Origin: Austropuccinia psidii
Lineage: Eukaryota; Basidiomycota; Pucciniomycetes; Pucciniales; Sphaerophragmiaceae
Direction of reading: 5' to 3'
DNA length: 64,000 bases
Assembly (NCBI GenBank): GCA_023105745.1
Contig: JALGQZ010000013.1
Coordinates: forward strand, 8,737,105-8,801,104
Part shown: positions 22,646 through 31,603 of the stretch, piece by piece
Position numbering within the stretch: the stretch's first letter is position 1
How the letters are laid out: every line of letters starts with the position of its first letter
Notes under the pieces: generated by a model
What the model saw: only the letters and a program-made list of their open reading frames with translations
Database searches by the model: none
What the model was told of the DNA's origin: nothing
Position numbers and translations under genes: made by a program

Positions 22646-24646
22646 CTCTTCGATGTTATTTGGTACTTGTTTTTGCAGTACTGCTGCTACTTTGTTCTGG
22701 TCAATTGCCAGACTAAGACCTGAGACTTTATGTCCTAGAGCTAGTAGCTCTTGCTGGCCAAAATTACACTTTTTGAGTGAAATTTTCAGATTAATGGGTA
22801 TACATTTACTTAGAACTCTGTCTATGTATTGTACATGGTCTTCCTATGTCTCTGAGTATATAATGATATCATCAATATATACTACCATCCAGCCTTCCAT
22901 TATTTCTTCTTGAAATATGGTGTCCATCATCCTTTGGAAGTGGGCTGGTGCATTCTTGATGCCAAATGGCATCCTGGTGTACTCATATATACCCATATGG
23001 CATATTATCCTGAGTAACTTCATGGAGTTTGGTTTAACTCCATTTTGGTGGAAACCTTTCATACAATCCATTTTGGTTATATATCTGGCCTTGGCCAGTT
23101 TATCTAAGGCATGGGGTATCCTTGGTATAGGGTACCTGTCTGCTTTTGTGTAGTTATTCAGGGCTCTGAAATCTCCACACAATCTAGACTTGCCATCATT
23201 CCAAGTGATCAGGACAGGGGCGCTAATTTCCACTATTTCATTATGTCCAATCTTCCTTATGACATCCATATCCAGGAGTTCATTGATATGTTTCTCAATT
23301 TCTTTCCTGGTTTCCAGGCTTGCTGGATAAGGAGGTCTCCTCAGCATGGGTGGATAAGGCCTTTCCACATCCAGATATAGTTCTATATCATGGCCTTTGA
23401 TCTTGCCTAATGGTTCTTCACCAATGGAAAATGCTGGTCTGTTCTTTCTCAGCATCTTCAGTAAGCTTAGTTTTTGTTTACTGGTGAGGGTAGTGCTAAA
23501 CTGTCCCTCTTTGAATTCCTTCAGAAGTTCTTCTAGTGGATCTTGAGAAGATATCTGGTATATGGCAAGTGAAAATTTCTTCTGCTTATTAGTACCCATG
23601 GTGATATGCCTCTTTTTACTGTTGTAAATGTCTATGCCATACATCTTCTGGTAATCTGTTCCCAGTAAAAACCCTTGGATGTGGGCATCATTAAGAACTA
23701 CAAAATCTGGGTTGAGTCTGATATTACCCTTCCTGTGGGGTATAATTATCTCTTTGATAATTGTCCCAATGGAAGTCATCTTCCCTGATGCACTTTTGAA
23801 GTTCTTTGCCTTAGTGGGCAAGAGCTGCTTTTCCCAGTTTGGGAAGTGAGTATCCAGATATCTTCTGGCCACTATGGAGCAGTGTGCTCCACTATCAATG
23901 ATCGGTGGATGCTGCACATTGTCAATACAAACAGTCATTTCTGTAGCTGTCCCATGTATATATGCCATTCCTTTGGTTGGCGTAACCAGGAATGTTTGTG
24001 CATCTTGTGTGTGTTTGCACAAGTTCTTGTTAGCAGTGTCCTGTGGCATCCCTGCTTCCAGCTTTATGTCCTGGATTTCCAGTGGGGTTTCTTCTTGGTA
24101 TTCCACTAGAAATTCCTCTCTTGGGTATTTATCATCCTCAGATGGTTCTCTGATGGCATCACCCATAGAGTCTGAATCAGAATCCTCTGTTGGAGGTTCT
24201 TCCTCAGGGACTTTCTCTATGGCATAGACTTTTTTCTTTGCCTTTGGACAGTTGTTGGCATAGTGGTCTGTTGAACCAGAATTGTGAAAAGAATTTCTCT
24301 TCTTTGCCACTTCTTCCCCTTTTCCTTTGAGTTTGTCTTTAAACTCTACCCTGAAGGGTTGTTTCTCTTTGAAACCACTGCTCTTATATGGGGTAAATTT
24401 CCCTATAATTGTCCTCTTCCTTATGTCTTGTAAGGTGTGGGCAATGTCATCTAGAGTGCAATTTTGGTTGCATCTGCATTTTACTGCATGTTCTAGTTCT
24501 CCTGGCAGTTGTGTCAGAAGTTTGTGATTCCTCATTTGGATGTTCATCTGAGGATCAATGGCTTTAAGTGTTTTAGACTGTCTAAGACACCACTCATATG
24601 GATCTTTGTCCACAGAGTATTTGTCATTTTCAAATGACATCTTCAT
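22646..24646 (-). pseudogene. TE-B copy 2 Gag C-terminus, protease and RT
   Basis: A 600-codon stretch (22844-24646) plus the RT thumb region beyond a TGG to TAG change at 22844 (YSET-stop-EDH). In order: Gag segment DKDPYEWCLRQSKTL, damaged zinc knuckle FHNSGSTDHYANNC (first two Cys now Phe and Ser; intact in copy 1), protease DSGAHCSIVA (intact), RT with [16 protein letters not shown] and YIDDIIIYS (intact). Confidence 0.92.
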
Positions 24647-25312
24647 TTGCCATATCCAAGCTCCATTACTTTACTTTTGGATGATTTGACTCTTTCACCA
24701 TGGCCAGTTCCTTCTTCCATGGATTTCTTTCATTTCTGTGTACCATATACCAGCATGACCTTTAAATGCTGTATTTAGTCTAGCAGTAATCCAGTAATCT
24801 GGTATGCTTGGTACATCAATGAAGATTCCATCAATATAATCTATGAGTTCCATATGATCAAATTCTCCTGTTCCAGAGAATTTGGGCCAGCTTGAGGCCT
24901 CAGGAAGCCGTTTTAAGGCATCCTTCTCTGAATAAGACATTCCATCTCCATCCTGGTATTTTGATGGAGATCTTTCCTTATTCATCAACATGGCATCTGG
25001 TTTGATGTCATCTGGTTGATATGGATTCTCCATAACTTGGCCTTGTGGTTGGGGCTTCAAGTTATGGTAGACATTAAACAGTTTGTTTATGTCTTGGTCC
25101 AGACAATCCCTGTCCCTTTTGCTGTGGTGTTGTTCTTCAAAAACTAGATTCAGTCTTTTGTTGGTTTCTTCAGAGGCTCTGCTCAGTTTAGCGTATCCTT
25201 CTTGAAGATTCTTAACTATCTGTTCCAAGGAGGCTTGTGTTTTTCTCATCCTCTCTTGGCCAGCTTCAATTTCTGCAAACTGCTTTGCAGATTGTTCAGA
25301 ATATTGGGACAT
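24647..25312 (-). pseudogene. TE-B copy 2 Gag capsid region
   Basis: 24695-25312 starts MSQYSEQSAKQFAEIEAG, a predicted coiled coil. It runs on to LPEASSWPKFSGTGEFDHME and WYTEMKEIHGRRNWPW, where TGG has become TGA at 24695. The following bases to 24647 stay homologous to Gag with a further stop near 24672. The order (coiled coil, capsid, zinc knuckle) matches TE-A Gag. Confidence 0.85.
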
Positions 25313-25346
25313 TTGTAACCACAGTGTATCACTGTTGATGTTACTC

Positions 25347-26129
25347 TCAGATCTGAGTGGGGGTAATGTTTCTATTACAAGGACTACTGATTCCAGAGTG
25401 GTTTACAACTACTTCTGGTTCTTGTGCACTTCTTTTACCAAATTTAACAGCTTCTGAATCATAGGGTCTGACTCTTTCCTCCTCTGGTTGAAGGAGGTTT
25501 TGTTCTTGCCCTTGTTTCCTTGTCTTCTCCTGGACACTTACTGGAATTGTGAAGAATGGTGACTCTTGGCCACTGATCTGCTGGTCTCTGAATGGTGTGA
25601 AGCCACTGGAGAGCTGATTTGGCCTGCTCCTTGTGAGCCTGAAGGAATCTGAGTAGGCCCTGTCTGGATTGACTGTTCTTCTATAGCTTGGATAGTGGCT
25701 TGATTCTCCCTTATCCTCTGTGCCTTTGCCTCCAGGAGTCTGAAATGCCTGGTAGGATTCGAACCCTTGGTGATTACCATCAGGTCTTTGAAGTCTATCT
25801 CTCTGAGACAGATCTTCTGGCAACTTGCTCCAAGTTCTGCCCAGTGACTTGCCAGGTTGAACCTCTTGTTGTCCATGCTCCATTGGAATAAGTCCTTGAG
25901 GAGTTGGTGGAGCTGAAGAACTTGATCCATGTCTTTCCAGTCCTCTGGTTTGAGGTCTCCATTGAATTGGAGTGTGAATGGCAGGGTTAATATTATCTCC
26001 CTCATTGTTTTGCCATCCACTACTGTGTCCAAGGTGTCCTCTTGCAGTTCTTCTGGTTCTGGACAAAACTTCTCTGTCCTCTCATTGGTTCCTTTGGAAG
26101 CCAAGATCTCTGAGGTGTACAGGTGACAT
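25347..26129 (-). pseudogene. TE-B copy 2 Gag N-terminus (frame A), start codon inside an intron
   Basis: Starts at ATG 26129-26127 (MSPVHLRDLGFQRNQ), inside intron 2. A TGA follows at 26084-26082, and the frame is then open to 25347 (RTWSKLPEDLSQRDRLQR, SFRLTRSRPNQLSSGF). A deletion with a frame change near 25340 separates it from the 25312 block. The product is rich in Arg, Ser and Gln. It needs unspliced RNA. The exon 2 frame, read unspliced, stops one base before this ATG (TAA A ATG), which would suit termination-reinitiation. Confidence 0.75.
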
Positions 26130-26477
26130 TTTAGTGTTTGAAAGCAGTCAAAAAATTTATGTTCTCAGGGTATTTACCTTTGACTGTGCCTTGTACAAAT
26201 TTGTTGTCTCCTGATTTGGGCAATTTACCTTTAGAGGTTACAACTGGGTTAATCATAGTAATTTTTGCTGTACAAGTTATCAAGGTTGGTTTACCTTGTA
26301 TTGATGCAGAATTTTGTGGTTTTCTACCCTTCTGTGTGGAAATGGGTGTCCACATTCTTGCTGTTATCAGGCCTTCACTGTGCCGCTTTCCTTTGCCTTT
26401 GCTGCCCTCTGGTTCTGAGGGTGTCACTGGTGTGTTGGCCTGTGACTGGCCTTCAAGTGGTATGGAGTTATCTTCCA
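25538..26477 (-). CDS. TE-B spliced accessory protein (frame B), intact
   Basis: Predicted from two introns. The A of the start codon is the last base of exon 1 (27036) and TG opens exon 2 (26477-26178). Exon 3 is 26109-25538. The coding length is 1+300+572=873, exactly 291 codons, with no internal stop. It begins MEDNSIPLEGQSQANTP and crosses the second junction as TVK|EILASKGTNER. It then reads WSMDNKRFNLASHWAELG, CLREIDFKDLMVITKG and IRENQATIQAIEEQ, and ends SSQFQ. It overlaps frame A of Gag by 572 bases. No domain recognised. Being open while the Gag frame over the same DNA carries a stop suggests a real protein. The role could be accessory or regulatory. Confidence 0.65.
26110..26177 (-). 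other. TE-B intron 2, carries the Gag start codon
   Basis: Minus strand donor AAAG|GTAAAT, acceptor CACCTCAG|AG|ATC, 68 nt. Gag ATG (26129) is 20 nt before the acceptor end. Using the second AG, two bases on, would put exon 2 into the Gag frame. Confidence 0.65.
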
Positions 26478-27035
26478 CTGAATCAAAACAGGAAAAAGAG
26501 GGCTTATGTCAGTTAAGACTTCTCAAGAAATTCTGGTTTTGCATGTCTAAGAATGGCCTCTGGGCTTGTATATTATTACAGTGTGCTTTTGTATAGTGAC
26601 AGTGCAATTGAATTAACAATTCCACGTCAGAAAACAGCTTACTGATATTTTGTATACTGTTTGTATACCAATATCTCACAGAATAACTTGTAATTAGCAA
26701 GTGTAAACTGTCAAAAAGTGGTGTGTAACAGGGCATTTGAGTTAACAATATGTCCAACCACGCCTCAACTGTTGGTTTATCAGTATGAGGTGTCTTATTT
26801 TGATTAGAAATGAGACTGAATTAATGGCTTAAGTGTTTTTATATGTAAAACACGCCAAAAATAAGGGTCTTGTGGTTATTAGCCACGTGACAGGTACTCT
26901 TAAAATATGGGTAAAAAGGTGGTATATGTACCAAAAAAAGAAATATATTTATATAATATATATATTTTTAAGAACGTTTATGCCTAAAAAGAATAAAATA
27001 ATTTTCAGAAAGTGAGAAATAAGAGAAAAACTCAC
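26478..27035 (-). other. TE-B intron 1, splicing builds ATG
   Basis: Minus strand donor CTTATAA|GTGAGT, acceptor TTGATTCAG|TGGAAG. Joining gives A|TG GAA GAT. It is 558 nt against 78 nt in TE-A, but has the same donor context and the same A|TG product. No credible gene inside. Confidence 0.6.
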
Positions 27036-27061
27036 TTATAAGGGTCCAAAAGCGTTTAAAA

Positions 27062-27080
27062 CATGGCCAGGCCCCCAAAA
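27062..27080 (-). promoter_or_regulatory. TE-B primer binding site
   Basis: Minus strand TTTTGGGGGCCTGGCCATG next to the LTR. It differs from the TE-A site only at the middle CC/TGG. It ends in ATG followed by TTT TAA, a two-codon uORF. Confidence 0.7.
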
Positions 27081-28518
27081 TTCCAGCTGGAGTCTATGTT
27101 GAAGCAGTAATGAGGCTATTTACAACTAGAACTATTACTGTGACACATGAAGATAATTTTAAAATAAGAGTTTTTTAATAATATAATAGTTTATAATATA
27201 ATAAAAGGGCTTTACTATTGAAAAATAGTGGTGGTGAGCGCTATTGAGAACCCTGGATGCAGTCTTACCAGTTGGATTATTATAATAAGAACTACAATAA
27301 TCCAAATTATAATTATACCCTGATTATTACCCAAGAGTAAAGCTGTTTTGGACAATTTACTACGTAGGATATTCAAGAGCAGGATGAGGAAACAATTCTG
27401 GCTGTGAAAAGCCTCCTTTTTATCCTGAAATGGGGTGGAAAGGGTGGTAGACCTTTCCACGTAGAGGAAGTGAAGATTTTTTCACTCTCTAGTACTGGGT
27501 TGTGGTTTGAAAACAGCCTGGATAACCTTTATTGGGCTCAGATGTGGTTTTGAAACCACATCTGGGCAGTTTTCACCAATACAGGGTGAATAGTTTCTTC
27601 TGGGGACCTCACAGCCTGATTCTGACGTGCATGACATGTAGAATGCTGTACAGAAACTGTATGGGACCCCAGTATTGACTGACATATGAGGTATTGAAGT
27701 AAAAACATGCTTCTTTGTCTATTTGACACCTCATATTCATGGTTATGGGATATTATCCCATGGTAAGGCTGTATATGACAACAGGTGGGAATCTTACCTG
27801 AAAACAGGGATAACTTTGTCAATTCTTCAGATATCAACCTCAGAATTGGTTCTGTGTGTAACCCTGTATGTGCTCTACACAATGGCACGTCATTTGATAT
27901 GGGTATCATTCAATATGGCAAAGTTATCCCATGTACAAGACTTTTGTACATTTGTGTGGTATAGGCAAAATGATGTATTGAGCTTATTTGCCCCATGACT
28001 TTTGTTCTAGTTGAGCTATGGGGAAATGGATGACACAATCAGATAGCACTTATTGTGCTCTTTCCAAAAAGACACCACTTTAAGTATCTCACACTAAAAC
28101 TGTAGAAGTTAGATTAGAGGTGAATGTTTTGTTCACCCTTATTTGGCCTGAAATTGACCATAACTCCAGTAATATTGGTGCTAGCTCAGTTTGAATGGTA
28201 CCATTGGATAGCCCTGGCTTAGAGCTTCATTTTGAGTACCCATTTTATGGGGTTAATCCTCTCCTTCTAGATTTTAGATGAGCGGTGAAAATTAAGGTTT
28301 ATTCTCAGCAATAGCTTTGAGCAGGAATAACGTTGTTATTTCTTGTCCTATGGTGATGGGACTTATGTTTTCAGAAAGAGGTGAGTTTCCTCTTTCTTTT
28401 GGTGCCTTTTGAGCTTATTTGTCTCAGCTCCATGTGTTGGTGGTATCTTGGCTATACCATTGGTTTATGGTATTTTGGCTGTCATGCTTGTGCTCTGGTT
28501 TTGAGTCACAGGCTGACA
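27081..28518 (-). repeat. TE-B copy 2, 5' LTR
   Basis: 1438 bp, matches 3330-4766. The outer edge TGTCAGCC is at 28518, followed by GAAAT. The inner terminus reads TTCCAGCTGG instead of TGTCAGCTGG. Confidence 0.92.
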
Positions 28519-29376
28519 GAAATATGCTTCTTTTCTTCTGATTCAATATCTTTTTGGTCCTTGGGGTATGGCCTTGGGTTGTATCCCAAGATGATGGCTG
28601 CTGAGCTCTTGTGCTCAAAAAATGATGCCAGATGAGTAGATGAAGTGTACTCATCTTGCAAGGCCCAATTGCAAATATCACAAAATAAATCTTGAAGGGG
28701 TCTTGTCCCCATTGGCCTTGGAAATTGCCTCAAACAGCCCTCCACAATGATTTTGGGCTCTTGCCTTTTCTATGGTGGATCCTGATAAATCATGGTTTTA
28801 TGGCCTTTGGGCCTTTTTTTGGGTTCTTGGTGGGTCTTTGGTGATTTCATGATGTATGGACATTTTTGGCCATTTCAGTGTTCTGGGGTCCTACGGTCCG
28901 CGGGCCGTACACCACAGTCTGTGGGGGCTATTGGAGGCCCCCTGGGCCCAATCTTTCTGGGGATCCAGGGGTTCCATGGGACCACAAATTGGCCCAGAAC
29001 CAAAAACTCACAACATATGGCCTGGACCCAGGGCCATAAAGATCCTGGCCTCCCCAAAGTTGCAGGGGAGGCCCTGAGTGATGAATTCAGCCCCAAAGGG
29101 GCCTTGAATCTTCACTTTAGAGGCTTTGAGGGGGGCATAATTGAGTTATGGCCCCCATTTCCTTGAGGGCAAATTTTTCTTGATATTGAAGTGGACTGAT
29201 TCTGACGTCTTGAACCTTCTGCTTGCATATTCTTCAGTTAAGAATTCCAAGCTGACTGAACTCACTGAATCTTCTCCTTCAGCACGGCCACCATCTGGTC
29301 GGTGGTTCTGCCATTTTCAGTAAATTGTCTTCACCCTCCATGGCTTCTTCTGGTCATTTTGATTCTTGACAAACCT
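28519..29376. other. Flank with a GC-rich island, no gene called
   Basis: 28880-29160 is markedly GC-rich (runs such as GGCCCCCTGGGCCC) within AT-rich DNA. Open frames exist on both strands with repeated Pro/Gly words but no domain. Probably 5' sequence of the gene that begins at 29377, or another repeat. Confidence 0.4.
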
Positions 29377-29539
29377 ATGACGGATACAGAGAAGTTGAAG
29401 TTCTTGATCCTGCCTGTTCTGAGTGTTTGGCCAAGGGTAAGGATTTTTTTCAACACTACAATCCTTGATCTTCAAAATTCCATTATTGCTTCATTGGAAA
29501 GACACCATGTCGTTGTACTGGGGTGCCATCTTCTTACGT
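29377..29539 (+). pseudogene. 5' part of a gene split by TE-D
   Basis: ATG at 29377 opens MTDTEKLKFLILPVLSVWP and runs through SLERHHVVVLGCHLLT to the TE-D insertion, 54 codons plus one base. The frame resumes exactly at 49919 when one ACGT copy is counted. No domain recognised. I believe related proteins are common in Austropuccinia, but this is from memory. See 49919-50833. Confidence 0.6.
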
Positions 29540-31489
29540 TGTGGGAACTCCTTTTGTTGTGGGATAAATAATAGGCAGTACCTTGAGGGGGAAATTATTG
29601 GTGAGTCTGTTTTGAATTTAAGAATTAGCCAATAACCATGGGTGCTAAGGTGTATTAGCTGCCCCTCTAAATATACTGAAAAAAATACCCTTTTTGATGA
29701 GATCACAAATCAATTATTTAGTTTTGTGGCTTTTCAATTAGAGAATTTTCTTCAGCAGTCTCTATCAGTCTGTCAATAAAAGATCACTATGATAATAATG
29801 GTAATAGTTAATATTTTTTTAATAATATAGGTTTGCTTAACTTTCTTGTTATTGATTATAATTCTTTTTTATTAATTCTTCTAGTATTCCTTCTTTCAAT
29901 ACCTGAGATATTTAAAGAATATTTTTAAGATCACTATTAATATTAATAATAATCCTGATAGCTAGCTAATACTTTTAAAGTTGATTCAATAATACTATCA
30001 ATATAGCTATAATAATTTAAGGGTAAGATAATTCTTTAAGGGTGGTTTTGTTTAATATAAGGGTAAGATATAAATGATATAATAGTAATATAGTACTATT
30101 AGGATCAATATAAATATAATCCAATATACCTAAAGGGCTTATGATATAAGGTATAAGGGTAAGATGATATCCCTTCTATAAATAAGGGTTATTGATAAAT
30201 TAGATAAGATCACTAATGATAATATCTTCAAACACTACTTCAACACTACTACTATAATGGTAAGACTATTAAATAATATTAAGCTCTTTCATTAATATTA
30301 TAAATATCTTTCATTAATTAATCATTAATAATACTATAAGATACTGAGCCTTGCTACTGATCTTTTTCAATATAAATACTAGATTATCCTACTAGAGAAG
30401 GGATGGATTGATCCTCAAGATTATTGTCTGAATCAGAAGCATGGGGGGAAAAACAGGGAGAGAGGCCCTTTATTTATACCTTTTGGGCCCTCCATAGAGC
30501 CTTCCAAAAACAAGGGACTTAGAAAAAACTCCACCTTGAGACATTTTTGCTGGTGGGTAAAGTAAAAATGGTGGCATTTGATCAAGATATTGCACCATAT
30601 GTTTGGTTGATTGCACCATTCTGAACCTTATTATTGTCAGTGCACAGCCTTGAGACATTTTTGCTAGTGGTTAAATTTGGAATGGTGTCATTTGTTCAGG
30701 ATATTGCACCATATGTTTGGTTGATTGCACCATACTTTTTGAATTATACTTATATTTTAACTAAACTTTATTCTTATTATGCACAGCCTTGAGACAATTT
30801 TGCTAGTGGTTAAATTTGGAATGGTGTCATTTGATACAGATATTGCACCATATGTTTGGTTGATTGCACCATTTTAAATAACTGTATTCTTATCTCTACT
30901 AACCTTATTTTTCTTCTTCACAGCCTTGATCTGTATTTAGTTGAGTATTTCTCTATGTAAAATTTAATTTGTAAATAATACCTGTAATGTTTGGTTATGG
31001 GAGTTTAAGTGGGGATTGAGTAATGTAACACTATTTTAACTTATATGTAAGTGTTTCTTTTATGTCAAGACATGTAACACATGATGTTGTAAGAGTAATG
31101 GTATCACTTATGTAATATTACACATCTTTCTTCATATTGAATATTTAGACAAGCTGAATTATCTTTAAGCATATTCTTGTACCTAGTATAGAGTGTATAT
31201 TATCATTTCTCTTCTTTAATCCATGATATCTAGAAAATTATTGACATTATGGGGTTGAGGCAATAGGTGACTATAGGTAAAATTTGATGTAGATTCCAGT
31301 GGAATACTTATTTTTGTTATTTTAATATAATTATCTTCCTTTTTCTTGAATTTTTTTTTCTTTACTTTTATCTTTAACTTTTTATTTTTATTTTCTTTAT
31401 ATATATATATATTATTATTATTATTGATCAAAGTTTTAGCTTTGAAATTGTGGATTTGAACCTTGGAAGAACTGGTATGGAATACCACA
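29540..31489 (-). repeat. TE-D 3' LTR
   Basis: Contains three tandem units (30535-30648, 30649-30787, 30788-30924). Each holds GAGACATTTTTGCT-like and GATATTGCACCATATGTTTG words and, in the first two, a GCACAGCC junction. This resembles enhancer repeats. Small indels separate it from the 5' LTR. Confidence 0.95.
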
Positions 31490-31506
31490 TCCCCCTCTCC
31501 ATTTAA
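31490..31506 (-). promoter_or_regulatory. TE-D 3' polypurine tract
   Basis: Minus strand TTAAATGGAGAGGGGGA abuts the LTR start TGTGG at 31489. Its 15-base core recurs at 35753-35767 and 42011-42025. Confidence 0.85.
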
Positions 31507-31603
31507 TGCTGTCCCCAGCATTCAAGGTGATAATCCATATACTTTTTTTAAAAAAGAAAACAATCAAACATTTCCCCCCCTTTTTTTCTGAATAAAAGGA
31601 TTT

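Larger units (their letters stand above)
19222..28518 (-). mobile_element. TE-B copy 2, near-complete Ty3/Gypsy element
   Basis: 3' LTR 19222-20299 (lacking its last 343 bp), internal 20300-27080, 5' LTR 27081-28518. Gag-Pol is broken by several stops and three frame changes, but the spliced accessory frame is intact. Confidence 0.92.

Noticed and set aside
26509..26757. 82-codon frame inside TE-B intron 1
   Set aside because: No similarity or motif, and its position inside a well-supported intron makes it unlikely to be coding.
28875..29166. Overlapping Gly/Pro-rich frames on both strands
   Set aside because: Explained by local GC richness; no start context or recognisable protein.
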